From contig NZ_RKMB01000002.1 in assembly GCF_003797765.1 (NCBI RefSeq), positions 310,001 to 374,000 of the forward strand: DNA of 64,000 nucleotides, written 5' to 3'. Of the stretch, positions 1 to 12,798 are shown one piece after another. The DNA is from Ramlibacter sp. WS9 (GTDB taxonomy: Bacteria > Pseudomonadota > Gammaproteobacteria > Burkholderiales > Burkholderiaceae_C). Each line of letters opens with the position of its first letter. Position 1 is the stretch's first letter. The notes beneath the pieces are model-generated. The model was not told where the DNA came from. It searched no databases and saw only the letters and a program-made list of their open reading frames with translations. A program made the translations under genes and the position numbers.

Positions 1-1381
1 GGCTGCGCGCGCTGCCGAAGTTCGCGAGATTCGGGAACACCGAGTCGATCTGGCTTTCCGACAGGCCCCACCAGCGCGACAACGTGGCGCCGTACTGGTC
101 CACCGACGCCGTGGGAATCCAGCGGCCCTGCAGTTCCCATGAATCCTGGCCGACGTCGCTCGGCCCGCCCAGCACCAGTTCGGGGTACGCGCCGTAGGTG
201 GTGTTGCCGTTCACCGCGCCGCCCATCACCAGTTGGTTGTTGCCCCACGCGTGGTCGGTCCCCAGGCTCTCGTTGGGTGCGAAGGTGCGCCCGAAATCGC
301 TCTGCGTGAACGTGGTGACGTTGCTTGCCAGGCCCAGCACCTGGGTGGCCTGGTGGAACGCCGCCATCGCATCGGCGAGGGTCTTCATCAGCCCTGCGTG
401 ATGGCCCTGCAACGCGTTGCCGGAGATCTGGTCGCCGTGCGTGTCGAAGCCGCCCAGCGACGCGAAGAACACCTGCCGCGTGGTGCCGACGTGCGTCGGG
501 ATCGCGCTTCGGTACGCGATCAGCTTGGCGATCTGGTAGAGCTGCTTGGCCAGGCCGGTCGTCAACGCGCCCGTGGCGTTGGTCAGGGACGCGAACGCGG
601 CGTTGATCGGCTCGCCCGGATTGTCGCGCGGGTTGATGCGCAGCGTCGGCGCCAGCGCGTCGGACACCGCGAAGGTGTCGCGCTGCTGGCTCGCGAACGC
701 GTTGTAGATCTGCTGCTGGCCACTCTCGCCGTAGAGAGACATCAGCGCGCTCTTGCGTGCCGCGGCGGGGCCGCCGAAATAGCCATCGAACCCGAAGTTC
801 GAACCCGGCCCCGGCACGACCAGCGGTGCCTGCAGGTCGCCGACGCCGAAGCGGCCGTTGCCTGCGGCCGAAACCACGAGGCTGCTTCGCGCCTGCGCCG
901 CGCGCCCGCCCCAGCCGGTCCGCATGGTGGCGTCGTGGTAACCCGTTTCCCACAGGCCCTGCTGGTCGCTGTGCGAGAACAGGCTCTCCGGCACCACTTT
1001 GCCGAGCGTGCGGAAGTTGCGGTATTCGTTCTTGGTGAGCGGCTGGAACAGCGGGCCCACATTGAACACGGGAGCCAGCGCACCCGCCGACCAGACATTC
1101 GACAACGCGCCCATGGATGGATGCAGGCCGTAGTCGGTGCCCAGCGGCACCAGCGTGTCCTGCGGCAACGCCAGTTGCTTGCGAACCGCGGCGTACTGGC
1201 CGTAGCGCGTGCTGTCGCGCGGCGCCACCATGTTCATGCCGTCGTTGCCGCCGTACAGGAAGATGCAGACCAGCGCGCGGTAGTCGACCGATTGCGCCTG
1301 CGCCGCGCGCGGCATCAGCTGCGAAAGGGTGGTGCCCGCCATGACGGCGGCGGCCGTGGAGAGGAAGTGTCGTCTTTGCAT
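1..1381 (-). CDS. DUF1501 family exported protein (C-terminus cut by window edge)
   Basis: About 460 residues are visible and probably only the last few are missing. The ATG follows an AGAGGA ribosome site, 10 bases after the stop of the DUF1800 gene, so the two are co-transcribed. The N-terminus (MQRRHFLST, then an Ala-rich stretch ending AQAQ) looks like a twin-arginine signal peptide. LYGGNDG at residues 42-48 and later GGFDTHG, SDFGRT and GTDHAWGN are the usual DUF1501 motifs. The family is related to the alkaline phosphatase/sulfatase fold and is nearly always paired with DUF1800. Its biochemical role is unknown and I infer none beyond an exported protein. Confidence 0.85.
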   Translation of the reverse strand, partial: MQRRHFLSTAAAVMAGTTLSQLMPRAAQAQSVDYRALVCIFLYGGNDGMNMVAPRDSTRYGQYAAVRKQLALPQDTLVPLGTDYGLHPSMGALSNVWSAGALAPVFNVGPLFQPLTKNEYRNFRTLGKVVPESLFSHSDQQGLWETGYHDATMRTGWGGRAAQARSSLVVSAAGNGRFGVGDLQAPLVVPGPGSNFGFDGYFGGPAAARKSALMSLYGESGQQQIYNAFASQQRDTFAVSDALAPTLRINPRDNPGEPINAAFASLTNATGALTTGLAKQLYQIAKLIAYRSAIPTHVGTTRQVFFASLGGFDTHGDQISGNALQGHHAGLMKTLADAMAAFHQATQVLGLASNVTTFTQSDFGRTFAPNESLGTDHAWGNNQLVMGGAVNGNTTYGAYPELVLGGPSDVGQDSWELQGRWIPTASVDQYGATLSRWWGLSESQIDSVFPNLANFGSARS

Positions 1382-1391
1382 GATGTCCTCT

Positions 1392-3149
1392 TCAGCGTGC
1401 GATCTGGTACTGGGGCGAAGCGAACACCAGATAGGCCGCGGTCTTGACGCGCTCCTTCAGGTAGCTCGACGAGTTGCTCGCGGTCCACGCGGCGACCGCG
1501 TTGATGATGGTCTGGCGGGCCGCCGGCGTGATGCGGCCGCCCAGGCCCACGCGCACCATCCGGTCGACCAGCTTGGCCGGGTCGGATGCATCGAGGAGGA
1601 ACGGATCCAGGTTGACCTGCGTCGGCAGCGCGTTGGGCACGTTGGTCGAGGCAGCCGATCCGCCCCAGTTGACCAGGTAGTTCACGTAGTTGATGCGGGC
1701 CAGGCCGGTGTTGGCGTTGAGGATGCCGAACTGCGGGCCCTGGAGCTGGGTGCCCGCGACCGGGTAGTCGGGCCGGTAGTAGTTGAAGACCGAGGGCGGC
1801 CGGAACACGTGCTGCCCCAGTGCCTCGCCCCACCACCAGGTCAGCGGTTCGCCGTCGGTCGTGCCGTTGAGCGCGCGCAGCACGCCTGCAAAGAACTGCA
1901 CCGGTTCGCGCAGCCGCCCGGCCTGGGCGGGCGGGGAATCGCCGCGCGCTTCCTGATCGAGCAGGATCGCCGTGACGGTCGCACGCAGGTCGCCCTTCAC
2001 ACCGGTGCCTATGCGGCCGTAGCGGCCGGTGTTGAACGCGTAGGAGACGCGCGCCACGTAGCCCGCACTCGGATTGCTGGTGACGAGGTGCTGGATCAGT
2101 TGGCGGCCGATGAAGGGCGCCATGTTGGGATGCGCCATCAGGCTGTCGAGCACGGACTCGAGCGCGGCTTCCGCGGTGCTGCCTGCAGGCACGGAGACAG
2201 TGCCGAGGAGCTTGCGCGTCGCGCTGTCATGGGCGGCGGGGCGCGCAACCATGTCGCCGTCGTAGAACCGGCAGTTGATGCCGTTGCGCGGCGCGCACCA
2301 GGCGGACTTGCCGCCCGGCGGATAAGTCCAGCCGGTCAGCGCGAAGGCGTATTCGCGGACACGCGCGTTGTCATAGGTGGCTTGGCACTTGCCGCCCTTG
2401 AGGCTGCCATCCTGTTCCAGCTCGCACGTGCCGATGGCGAACAGCTGCAGCAACTCGCGCGCGAAGTTCTCGTTGGGCGCCGTCTTGTTGTTGTTGACGT
2501 TGTTGAGGTAATCGCCCATCACCGGCGACAACGCCACTTTTTTGAGGACCGTGCGGTAGTTGCCGAAAGCGTTGGTGATGAAGTTGTTGTGCCAGTTGCG
2601 CAGGCCGTAAGTGCCCTCCACCTCCAGCTGCGACACCACATTGATCTGCGACAGCGCGAGCGCGACGCGCTGTCGCAACTGGTCGTTGCCGCTGACAGCG
2701 TTGCGGTAGAAGTCCCAGGCGAGCGGCTGGCTGGAGTAGTAGAAGTTCCAGCAGTTGGCCGTGCCGTTGTCGGCGCAGAAGTCGCTGCCGGTGTAGGTGT
2801 GGATGGCGTTCGTGCCGCCGCTCGCGTAGCGCGATGCGGCCACGACGAACTGCGAGTTGATCCACTGCTCGGCAGTGCCTTTGCCCAACTCCGTCAGCAA
2901 TTTTTCGCTCGCGCCGAAAGTGGCTTGGTCGGCCAGCCGATACGCACCCAGCACCGAGAGGGAACCTCCCTTGAGTCTCGCGGCCTGTGCATCCTCCGCC
3001 ATCGCGACAGCTTCATCGGCCGAAGCGCTGGGCTCGGACCCTTCGTTGCCTCCGCCGCAGCCGGCGAGGGCCAAGCCCAACATCGCGGCGCAAGCCGCCC
3101 GCTTCCAAGACCGCCGCAGGCGCGGCGTCCCCCCAATCTTCTTACCCAT
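1392..3149 (-). CDS. DUF1800 family lipoprotein
   Basis: A 585-residue protein. The ATG follows a GAGGGA ribosome site eight bases upstream. The N-terminus has arginines and lysines, a short hydrophobic stretch and a lipobox (LALAGC, Cys about 31) followed by Gly-rich residues, so it is a predicted lipoprotein. The body matches DUF1800: the ATFGAS segment, NWHNNF, the ENFAREL(L)QLF(A)IG motif and FALTGWTY in the middle, and the [14 protein letters not shown] motif towards the C-terminus. DUF1800 and DUF1501 genes form a common exported pair in Proteobacteria and Planctomycetes whose function is not established. First gene of the two-gene operon. Confidence 0.85.
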   Translation of the reverse strand: MGKKIGGTPRLRRSWKRAACAAMLGLALAGCGGGNEGSEPSASADEAVAMAEDAQAARLKGGSLSVLGAYRLADQATFGASEKLLTELGKGTAEQWINSQFVVAASRYASGGTNAIHTYTGSDFCADNGTANCWNFYYSSQPLAWDFYRNAVSGNDQLRQRVALALSQINVVSQLEVEGTYGLRNWHNNFITNAFGNYRTVLKKVALSPVMGDYLNNVNNNKTAPNENFARELLQLFAIGTCELEQDGSLKGGKCQATYDNARVREYAFALTGWTYPPGGKSAWCAPRNGINCRFYDGDMVARPAAHDSATRKLLGTVSVPAGSTAEAALESVLDSLMAHPNMAPFIGRQLIQHLVTSNPSAGYVARVSYAFNTGRYGRIGTGVKGDLRATVTAILLDQEARGDSPPAQAGRLREPVQFFAGVLRALNGTTDGEPLTWWWGEALGQHVFRPPSVFNYYRPDYPVAGTQLQGPQFGILNANTGLARINYVNYLVNWGGSAASTNVPNALPTQVNLDPFLLDASDPAKLVDRMVRVGLGGRITPAARQTIINAVAAWTASNSSSYLKERVKTAAYLVFASPQYQIAR

Positions 3150-3292
3150 ACGACGTCCCTCGTTGTTACGCTCGTAAAGTAAGTTATTGCTGGGTTGGTG
3201 ACTGTGAAGGACGGTGAGGAAGCGTTACCGCTGAGCTTGGGCGAGACAAATCGTCACAGCTGAGCTGGAAATCCGTAAGAGCCGCGCAACAA

Positions 3293-3318
3293 ATAAAAGG
3301 CCCCGTCTTGCGACGGGG
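3293..3318 (-). terminator. Second of two tandem terminators after atpC
   Basis: CCCCGTC / GACGGGG stem with a TTGC loop at 3301-3318. Read on the minus strand it is followed by CCTTTTATTT. It repeats the stem of the terminator 40 bases upstream. Confidence 0.8.
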
Positions 3319-3350
3319 CGCTGGTCGCTACGCTCCCGCGCCGAGGGCGG

Positions 3351-3380
3351 AAATAAAAAGGCCCCGTCCAAGGACGGGGC
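3351..3380 (-). terminator. First of two tandem terminators after atpC
   Basis: GCCCCGTCC AA GGACGGGGC stem-loop at 3361-3380, followed on the minus strand by CTTTTTATTT. It lies 43 bases after the atpC stop and ends the atp operon. Confidence 0.85.
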
Positions 3381-3423
3381 CAGAGCGCTGGTTTTTAGCG
3401 CGTTCTTATTTCGAAATCGTGTC

Positions 3424-3840
3424 TTACTTTTTCTGGCGGTACTTGCGCAGCGCTGCGATCTGCGCGGCCATCACGGCGAGTTCAGATTGTGCCTTGGCGA
3501 TGTCGAGCTCGCCCTTGGCATTGCGCAGGGCTTCCTCGGCGGCGGCCTTGGCGGTGTTGGCCTTCTCTTCGTCCAAGTCCTTGCCGCGGATGGCGGTGTC
3601 GGACAGCACGGTGACCGTGTTGGGTTGCACTTCGAGCACGCCGCCGGCGACGAAGACGAACTCTTCGGTTCCGTCGGCCTTCTCGATGCGCACCGAGCCA
3701 GGCTTGATGCGGGTGATCAGCGGCGTGTGGCGCGGGTAGATGCCCAGCTCACCGGCCTCGCCGGGCAGCGCGACGAAGCGTGCTTCGCCGGAGAAGATGG
3801 ACTCTTCGGCACTTACGACATCAACATGGATAGTGTTCAT
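3424..3840 (-). CDS. atpC: ATP synthase F1 subunit epsilon
   Basis: 138 residues, the usual length. The N-terminal beta-sandwich (about 1-85) carries the conserved [17 protein letters not shown] segment, and the C-terminal helical hairpin (about 90-138) is rich in Ala, Glu and Lys. Epsilon sits on the gamma stalk of the F1 rotor and damps ATP hydrolysis. Last gene of the atp operon; it is separated from atpD by a 113-base spacer that carries a dispersed repeat, unlike most other junctions in the operon. Twin terminators follow. Confidence 0.97.
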   Translation of the reverse strand: MNTIHVDVVSAEESIFSGEARFVALPGEAGELGIYPRHTPLITRIKPGSVRIEKADGTEEFVFVAGGVLEVQPNTVTVLSDTAIRGKDLDEEKANTAKAAAEEALRNAKGELDIAKAQSELAVMAAQIAALRKYRQKK

Positions 3841-3868
3841 CTAATTCTCCTGAATCCAGCTTCTTCGT

Positions 3869-3950
3869 GGAACACCGCAGAACCGGCTTTGCCGGGCTGC
3901 TGGTGTTGCCCCCTTGAGGGGGAGGCGCCGAAGGCGCTTCGGGGGGGAGT
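3869..3950 (+). repeat. Dispersed intergenic repeat, copy A (between atpD and atpC)
   Basis: The segment contains GAACCGGCTTTGCCGGGC, then CCCCCTTGAGGGGG and GGCGCCGAAGGCGCTTCGGGGG. The same blocks recur in the same order at 22246-22348 and inverted at 8958-9040. Each block is itself an inverted repeat, so the RNA would fold into several hairpins. Confidence 0.75.
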
Positions 3951-3953
3951 CCT

Positions 3954-5381
<1,428 letters not shown>

Positions 5382-5396
5382 TTAATCTGTGGGTCT

Positions 5397-6263
5397 TTAA
5401 ACAGCCGCGGCCCCGGCCACGATCTCCGAAAGCTCTTTCGTGATCGCCGCCTGGCGCGTCTTGTTGTAGACCAGCTTGAGCTCGGCAATCACGTTGCCGG
5501 CGTTGTCGGTGGCAGCCTTCATCGCCACCATGCGCGCCGATTGCTCGGACGCCATGTTCTCGGCGACAGCCTGGTACACCAGCGCTTCCACGTAACGCAG
5601 CAGCAGCTCGTCGATGACGGTCTGCGCGTCGGGCTCGTAGATGTAGTCCCAGCCCGGCTGGCCTTCGTCGCCCTTGAAGTTCTCGGCCGTGAGAGGCAGC
5701 AGCTGTTCGACCACCGGCTCCTGCTTCATGGTGTTGATGAACTTGGTGTACGAGAGGTACACGGCGCTCACTTCACCCTTCGCATACGCGTCCAGCAGGA
5801 CCTTCACCGGGCCGATCAGCTTGTCGAGGTGCGGCGTGTCGCCCAGCTGGGTGACATGCGACACCACCTTGGCGCCGATGCGGTTCAGGAAACCCAGGCC
5901 CTTGTTGCCGATGGCGACCGCGTGGGCATCGGAGCCCGCGCCTTGCAGCTCGCGCAGCTTGGTGGTCACCATGCGCAGCACGTTGGTGTTCATGCCGCCG
6001 CACAGGCCCTTGTCGGTCGTGACCACGATGAAGCCTGCCGTCTTCGCGTCGTTCACTTTCATGAACGGGTGCGTGTACTCCGGGTTGGCCTTGCCGAGGT
6101 TGGCGGCGATGTTGCGCACCTTGTCGCTGTAGGGCCGCGCATGGCGCATCCGCTCCTGCGCCTTGCGCATCTTGGAGGCGGCCACCATTTCCATGGCCTT
6201 GGTGATCTTCTTGGTGTTTTCCACCGATTTGATCTTGCCTCGAATCTCTTTACCTGCAGCCAC
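5397..6263 (-). CDS. atpG: ATP synthase F1 subunit gamma
   Basis: 288 residues. The N-terminal helix ([21 protein letters not shown], then [12 protein letters not shown]) and the C-terminal helix ([25 protein letters not shown]) form the coiled-coil rotor shaft; both are highly conserved. The central Rossmann-like domain includes TTDKGLCGG. Gamma couples proton flow in Fo to the catalytic cycle of the alpha-beta hexamer. It sits 24 bases after atpA and 30 before the atpD start. Confidence 0.98.
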   Translation of the reverse strand: MAAGKEIRGKIKSVENTKKITKAMEMVAASKMRKAQERMRHARPYSDKVRNIAANLGKANPEYTHPFMKVNDAKTAGFIVVTTDKGLCGGMNTNVLRMVTTKLRELQGAGSDAHAVAIGNKGLGFLNRIGAKVVSHVTQLGDTPHLDKLIGPVKVLLDAYAKGEVSAVYLSYTKFINTMKQEPVVEQLLPLTAENFKGDEGQPGWDYIYEPDAQTVIDELLLRYVEALVYQAVAENMASEQSARMVAMKAATDNAGNVIAELKLVYNKTRQAAITKELSEIVAGAAAV

Positions 6264-6287
6264 GTTGGCTCCTGTTAATTCAGAGAC

Positions 6288-7901
<1,614 letters not shown>

Positions 7902-7937
7902 GACTCTTTCCTTTCTAAGGGTTGGTCCGACAGCCTT

Positions 7938-8468
7938 TTAGGCGGTCAGCGCGACTTTCATTTGTTCCAGACGGGCCTTGACGGAGGTGTCGAGCACCTC
8001 GTCGCCGACCACGACGCGAATGCCGCCGATGAGGGACGGGTCTTCCTTGATGCTCACGTTGAGCTTGCGGCCGAACCGCTTTTCCAGTGCCGTCGACACA
8101 CCGCCCAGGGCGGTGGTGTCCATCGGGAACGCGCTGTAGACGACCGCGTCGGACGAACCGCCCAGCGAGTTCTTCAGCTCGCGGAACTGCGCCGCGATTT
8201 CCGGCAGCGCGGCCAGGCGGCCGTTCTCGATGACGGCGCGCAGGAAGTTCTTCGCGTTGTCCGGCAACTGCACCTTGGCCACGTCGGCCACCACGTCGAA
8301 CACCTGCTGGTCGCCGACCTTGGGGTTGCCGGCGAACTGCAGCAGCTGCGGGTTGGCGGCCACGGCGCCGAGGGCGTCGAGCCATTGGGACGTGCCGTTC
8401 AGGTCTGCTTTCGCTGACTTGAAGAGCGCCTCGGCGTACGGGCGGGCGATGGTGGCGAGTTCAGCCAT
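7938..8468 (-). CDS. atpH: ATP synthase F1 subunit delta
   Basis: 176 residues, normal length. The N-terminus ([13 protein letters not shown]) and the C-terminal [25 protein letters not shown] segment, quoted here in parts DPSLIGGI and GDEVLDTS, are the typical delta signatures. Delta joins the top of F1 to the peripheral stalk made by subunit b. Thirteen bases separate it from atpF, consistent with co-translation in the atp operon. Confidence 0.96.
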   Translation of the reverse strand: MAELATIARPYAEALFKSAKADLNGTSQWLDALGAVAANPQLLQFAGNPKVGDQQVFDVVADVAKVQLPDNAKNFLRAVIENGRLAALPEIAAQFRELKNSLGGSSDAVVYSAFPMDTTALGGVSTALEKRFGRKLNVSIKEDPSLIGGIRVVVGDEVLDTSVKARLEQMKVALTA

Positions 8469-8481
8469 GGCGATCTACCTC

Positions 8482-8952
8482 TTACAGCTCGGTCTGCAGG
8501 CGCTTGAGCAACTCGGCGTGAACGCCGGCGTTGACTTCCTTGCGCAGGATCTGCTCGGCGCCCTTGACGGCCAGCGCGGCAACCTGCTCGCGCAGGGCTT
8601 CACGGGCCTTGACGGTCTGCTGCTCGGCTTCGACCTTGGCGGCGGCGATGATCTTGTTCGCCTCTTCGGTCGCGCGGCCCTTGGCTTCCTCGACGATGTG
8701 CTGGGCGCGGCGCTCGGCGTCGGCCAGCAGGCCCGCCGTTTCGGTGCGCGTCTTGGCCAGCTCCTGCTCCACGCGCTTGTCGGCGGCAGCCAGGTCGGAC
8801 TTGGCCTTGTCGGCGGCAGCCAGACCCTCGGCGATCTTTTTGGCGCGCTCGTCGAGCGCCGTGGCGATCGGCGGCCACACGAACTTCATCGTGAACCCGA
8901 CCAGGATCAGGAACACGATCATCTGAATGATGAGGGTACCGGTAATACTCAT
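8482..8952 (-). CDS. atpF: ATP synthase Fo subunit b
   Basis: 156 residues. One N-terminal membrane helix (about 5-27: [21 protein letters not shown] in part) is followed by a long, charged, Ala/Glu/Lys-rich helix that dimerises into the peripheral stalk. KFVWPPI is the conserved exit motif of the family. An ATG with a short upstream spacer follows a dispersed repeat that separates this gene from atpE. Confidence 0.96.
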   Translation of the reverse strand: MSITGTLIIQMIVFLILVGFTMKFVWPPIATALDERAKKIAEGLAAADKAKSDLAAADKRVEQELAKTRTETAGLLADAERRAQHIVEEAKGRATEEANKIIAAAKVEAEQQTVKAREALREQVAALAVKGAEQILRKEVNAGVHAELLKRLQTEL

Positions 8953-8957
8953 TTAAT

Positions 8958-9040
8958 TCCCCCGCCCCCGTTGCGGCTGCGCCGCTTCCCCCTCGAGGGG
9001 GCGACGCCTGCGGCCCGGCAAAGCCGGTTCCACGCGTCCA
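8958..9040 (-). repeat. Dispersed intergenic repeat, copy C (between atpE and atpF)
   Basis: On the plus strand it reads TTCCCCCTCGAGGGGGCG then GCCCGGCAAAGCCGGTTCC, the reverse complement of the blocks in copies A and B. It occupies nearly the whole 116-base spacer between atpE and atpF. Confidence 0.7.
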
Positions 9041-9068
9041 CGCGAAGGCATATGCAGTTCATTGAGAT

Positions 9069-9341
<273 letters not shown>

Positions 9342-9390
9342 CTAGAGGACTTGGTTGACGTAAAAAGAAAAAGGAAACAGCGAGAAAGGG

Positions 9391-10263
9391 TCAGTGCGCG
9401 TCGTGCGCCTGGCCGAGGTACACGAGCGCCAGCATCATGAACACGAACGCCTGCAGCGTGATGATCAGGATGTGGAAGATGGCCCAGGCCGTGCCGGCGA
9501 CGATGTGAAGCAAGGCCAGGCTGATGCCCGTAGCCGACAGCGACCAGGCGCCGCCCAACAGGGCGATCAGCAGGAAGATCAGTTCGCCGGCGTACATGTT
9601 GCCGAACAGCCGCATGCCGTGCGAGACGGTCTTGGCGATGAACTCGATGATCTGGAAGACGAAGTTGAACGGCCACAGCAGCGGGTGGGCACCGAAGGGT
9701 GCGGCCACCATCTCGTGCATCCAGCCGCCCAGGCCCTTGACCTTGATGTTGTAGATCAGGCAGAGCAGCAGCACGGACACCGACAGGCCCATCGTCATCG
9801 ACAGGTCAGCCGTGGGCACGACGCGCATGTAGGCGTGGTGCGGGTCATGACCGGCGGCGCCGTAGATCCATTGCCAGATCACCGGGACCAGGTCCACCGG
9901 CAGCAAGTCCATGGCGTTCATCAGGAAGATCCAGACGAACACGGTGAGTGCCAGCGGCGCGACGAGCTTGCGGCTCTGCGCGTTGTGCACGATGCCCTTG
10001 GCCTGCGTGTCCACCATCTCGACCAGGATTTCCACCGCGGCCTGGAAGCGGCCGGGCACGCCCGACGTGGCCTTGCGCGCGGCCAGCCACAGAAGCCAGC
10101 AGCCGATCACGCCCGTGGCGATGGCCCAGAGCAGCGAATCGAAATTGAAGACGGTGAAGTCGACGACGTTGGCGGCCTTGTGGTTCTGCCAGAAGGTCAG
10201 GTGGTGAATGATGTATTCACCAGCGGTTTGCCCGGATTCAGCAGCGTGTTCAGCAGCAGCCAT
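9391..10263 (-). CDS. atpB: ATP synthase Fo subunit a
   Basis: 290 residues with five to six membrane helices. The SHGMRLFGNMYAGE segment holds the essential arginine that faces the c-ring, and the last two helices carry polar residues of the proton half-channels. A long periplasmic segment (HDPHHAYMRVVP) is typical of betaproteobacterial AtpB. First structural subunit of the operon, 13 bases after atpI. Confidence 0.97.
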   Translation of the reverse strand: MAAAEHAAESGQTAGEYIIHHLTFWQNHKAANVVDFTVFNFDSLLWAIATGVIGCWLLWLAARKATSGVPGRFQAAVEILVEMVDTQAKGIVHNAQSRKLVAPLALTVFVWIFLMNAMDLLPVDLVPVIWQWIYGAAGHDPHHAYMRVVPTADLSMTMGLSVSVLLLCLIYNIKVKGLGGWMHEMVAAPFGAHPLLWPFNFVFQIIEFIAKTVSHGMRLFGNMYAGELIFLLIALLGGAWSLSATGISLALLHIVAGTAWAIFHILIITLQAFVFMMLALVYLGQAHDAH

Positions 10264-10276
10264 GTTTCTTAGAAGC

Positions 10277-10771
10277 TCAAAGTTTTGCGTTCGAGGGTTT
10301 CGCCTTCGGCGCCGCTTTTGGAGCGTACGCCAGGGCGACCCAGTACACCTTCATCGTCAGAACCAGGCCCACCAGCAACGCCGGCCAACTCAGTTCTGGC
10401 ACCAGCCCCGGCGCCGCCGCGAGCAGCGCAATCGACGAGGCGATCTTGACCATTTCCCACAACATGAACGCCACCGCCGCGGTGCCTGCGTTCAAGGATG
10501 AAAACCGCCCGGTGAGACCACGCGCAAAAATGGCCGCGGGGATCACCACGGCCAGCGCGCCATACCCGGCGGACCACCCAACGTTCTGCTTTCCCGTGAT
10601 GCCCCAGGCGGCCAGCGCCACCAGGAACCCCACGACGACTTGCCCCCCCACAACCCACCACGGGGACACCGGGGGGTTTTGTTCGCGCAGCCGGCGCGCC
10701 TCTTCGGCGGTCAGCTGCTTGAACGGGAGCTCTTCTTCAGTCGTCTCCGGCAACGGGGCTATTGTTTTCAT
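10277..10771 (-). CDS. atpI: ATP synthase subunit I (AtpI-like)
   Basis: 164 residues from the ATG at 10771, which has a GTGGGG ribosome site; a longer in-frame extension to 10864 would cross the predicted promoter. Four hydrophobic segments (about residues 38-60, 66-90, 98-122 and 128-150) follow a polar N-terminus. Position directly ahead of atpB and membrane topology identify it as the AtpI-type protein, thought to help c-ring assembly; sequence conservation in this family is low, so the assignment leans on context. First gene of the atp operon. Confidence 0.8.
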   Translation of the reverse strand: MKTIAPLPETTEEELPFKQLTAEEARRLREQNPPVSPWWVVGGQVVVGFLVALAAWGITGKQNVGWSAGYGALAVVIPAAIFARGLTGRFSSLNAGTAAVAFMLWEMVKIASSIALLAAAPGLVPELSWPALLVGLVLTMKVYWVALAYAPKAAPKAKPSNAKL

Positions 10772-10817
10772 TGTTTGAAGCCCCACTTTCGTGCCCTGAA
10801 TTTTTACAAAGCCCCTG

Positions 10818-10823
10818 ATTATA
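10818..10823 (-). promoter_or_regulatory. -10 element for the atp operon
   Basis: TATAAT on the minus strand, 47 bases upstream of the atpI ATG. No good -35 hexamer lies at 17-base spacing, so the call rests on the perfect -10 and its location in the divergent spacer. Confidence 0.5.
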
Positions 10824-10929
10824 AGTAGAAACCCCTGGCGATCCGACAATCCCACTATGCGCATCGGCTATGGTGCGATGTCAAAGGACCTTTTCACTGC
10901 GCAGCACAATGGTCCAGCCAGGATTTGCG

Positions 10930-11817
10930 ATGAACGAAAACAACCTTCCCGACCTGCCCTGCTACCTCAACGGCGAGTTCACCAGCCTGCGCGAAGCGAA
11001 GGTCAGTGTGATGGACCGGGGCTTCATCTTCGGTGACGGAATCTACGAAGTGGTGCCCGTTTATTCGGGGCGGCCGTTCCGCTTCGAACACCACATGGCG
11101 CGGCTCGGGCGCAGCCTGGCCGAACTGCGCATCCCCAACCCGAAAACGCCCGCGGAGTGGCGCGAGCTGGTGGATCAGCTCATTGCGTCCTACGCAAAAG
11201 TACTTGGCAAAAATCCAACGGAAACCGACCAGCTGGTCTATATCCAGATCACGCGGGGCGTCGCGATGCGCGACCACACGATGGTTCCAGGCCTCACACC
11301 CACTGTGTTTGCGACCAGCAACAAGATCACCCCGCCTTCCGCAGCCGACCGCGCGAACGGCGTGGCCTGCATCACCGCCGACGACTTCCGCTGGAAGAAG
11401 GCCCATATCAAGAGCCTGAGCCTGGCCGGCGCGGTGCTTGCGCGCCAGATGAGCGCGGATGTAGGCGCCGCCGAAACCATCATGTTCCGGGACGACTTTT
11501 TGAGCGAAGGCGCCTCCGCCAATGTGTGGGTCGCAAAGAGCGGCACGCTGCTGGGCGCGCCCAAGGACAACCTGGTGCTGGAAGGCATCCGCTATGGGCT
11601 GATCGAAGAGCTGTGCCGCCAGGCGGGCATCCCCTTCGAGCTGCGCCGTATCTCGCGGGGCGAAGTCTTCGAGGCCGACGAGTTGCTGCTCTCCAACGCC
11701 AGCAAGGAAATACTGCCGGTCACACGGCTCGACGGAAAGGCCGTTGGAATCGGCCGCCCAGGCCCCATCTTCGAGAAGCTCTACGCCGGCTACCAACGCG
11801 CCAAGCAGAACGCCTGA
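10930..11817 (+). CDS. dat: D-amino acid aminotransferase (class IV PLP enzyme)
   Basis: 295 residues from the ATG at 10930, preceded by AGGA six bases upstream; an earlier in-frame GTG/ATG adds an unsupported tail. Fold-type IV aminotransferase: MDRGFIFGDGIYE near residue 30, RDHTMVPG, Lys161 in HIKSLSL as the PLP Schiff-base lysine, and DDFLSEGASANVW with the glutamate that contacts the PLP ring. It would interconvert D-amino acids and 2-oxo acids, for example to make D-glutamate or D-alanine. A branched-chain or 4-amino-4-deoxychorismate relative cannot be fully excluded. The lip genes follow with 3-base gaps. Confidence 0.85.
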   Translation: MNENNLPDLPCYLNGEFTSLREAKVSVMDRGFIFGDGIYEVVPVYSGRPFRFEHHMARLGRSLAELRIPNPKTPAEWRELVDQLIASYAKVLGKNPTETDQLVYIQITRGVAMRDHTMVPGLTPTVFATSNKITPPSAADRANGVACITADDFRWKKAHIKSLSLAGAVLARQMSADVGAAETIMFRDDFLSEGASANVWVAKSGTLLGAPKDNLVLEGIRYGLIEELCRQAGIPFELRRISRGEVFEADELLLSNASKEILPVTRLDGKAVGIGRPGPIFEKLYAGYQRAKQNA

Positions 11818-11820
11818 CCC

Positions 11821-12120
11821 ATGACCTCACCCTCTTCCGCCCCTACGCCCCCGGACGCCCGCAAGGAGTCCCTGATCGAATACCCGTCGCGCTTCCCCAT
11901 CAAGGTGATGGGCGCGAACGTCGACGGTTTCGTTCGCGCCATCACCTCGATCGCCAAGCAATTCGATCCGGCGTTCGACGCGGCGAGCGTCGAACTGCGC
12001 GATAGCAAGGCCGGCAACTACCTCGGCGTCACCATCACCGTGACCGCGACCAGCCGTGAACAGCTCGACGAGCTGTACCGCACGCTGTCGACGCACCCCA
12101 TGGTGAAAGTGGTTCTCTAG
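11821..12120 (+). CDS. YbeD-like DUF493 protein
   Basis: 99 residues. The [13 protein letters not shown] opening, the [20 protein letters not shown] core (in parts VTITVTATS and LDELYRTL) and HPMVKVVL at the end match the YbeD/DUF493 family, small ACT-like-fold proteins encoded beside lipB in many Proteobacteria. A role in regulating lipoate metabolism has been suggested for the family but is not shown. Three bases after the aminotransferase stop and two before lipB. Confidence 0.85.
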   Translation: MTSPSSAPTPPDARKESLIEYPSRFPIKVMGANVDGFVRAITSIAKQFDPAFDAASVELRDSKAGNYLGVTITVTATSREQLDELYRTLSTHPMVKVVL

Positions 12121-12122
12121 CC

Positions 12123-12791
12123 ATGGAGGCCTTCGTTCGTGGCCGGGTGGAGTACCTGCCCACTTACGAGGCGATGCAGGCATTTACTGCCGCGAGGACC
12201 GACTCGACCGCCGACGAACTGTGGCTCTGCGAGCACCCGCCCGTGTTCACGCAAGGGCTGGCGGGCAAGCCGGATCACGTGCTCGACGCCGGCGCCATTC
12301 CGGTCGTCGCCACCAACCGCGGTGGCCAGGTGACGTATCACGGTCCGGGCCAGGTGGTCGCCTATCCGCTGCTGGACCTGCGCCGCGCCGGCTACTTCGT
12401 CAAGGAATACGTCTACCGGATCGAAGAGGCGGTGATTCGCACGCTCGCGCATTTCGGGGTGACGGGGCACCGGGTGGCGGGCGCGCCGGGGATTTATGTG
12501 CGGCTGGACGATCCGTATTCGCACCAGGCCTTGGCCGGCCCCCTTCCTGCCGACGACCCTTTCCGCGGCCTGGGCAAGATCGCCGCCCTGGGCATCAAGG
12601 TCAGCCGGCACTGCACGTATCACGGCGTCGCGCTCAACGTGGCGATGGACCTGGAACCCTTCGTACGTATTCACCCCTGCGGCTACCCCGGGCTGAAAAC
12701 CGTGGACCTTTCTACAATCGGGGTATCCACCACCTGGGACGAAGCGGCGCAGATCCTGGGCCGCAAGCTCGCCGCGCATCTGGCGCCTTAA
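12123..12791 (+). CDS. lipB: Lipoyl(octanoyl) transferase
   Basis: 222 residues. [17 protein letters not shown] (68-83) and GAPGIYV (120-126) are family signatures. Lys152 in GKIAALG and Cys186 in HPCGYPG are the catalytic pair that carry the octanoyl group from acyl carrier protein to the E2 and GcvH lipoyl domains. Residues about 129-150 form an insertion before the Lys motif that is longer than in E. coli. Upstream partner of lipA, with a seven-base gap. Confidence 0.96.
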   Translation: MEAFVRGRVEYLPTYEAMQAFTAARTDSTADELWLCEHPPVFTQGLAGKPDHVLDAGAIPVVATNRGGQVTYHGPGQVVAYPLLDLRRAGYFVKEYVYRIEEAVIRTLAHFGVTGHRVAGAPGIYVRLDDPYSHQALAGPLPADDPFRGLGKIAALGIKVSRHCTYHGVALNVAMDLEPFVRIHPCGYPGLKTVDLSTIGVSTTWDEAAQILGRKLAAHLAP

Positions 12792-12798
12792 GGAAACC

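Noticed and set aside
1329..3182. 617-codon open frame on the plus strand
   Set aside because: It is antisense to the DUF1800 gene, has no domain or ribosome site, and long antisense frames are expected in GC-rich DNA.
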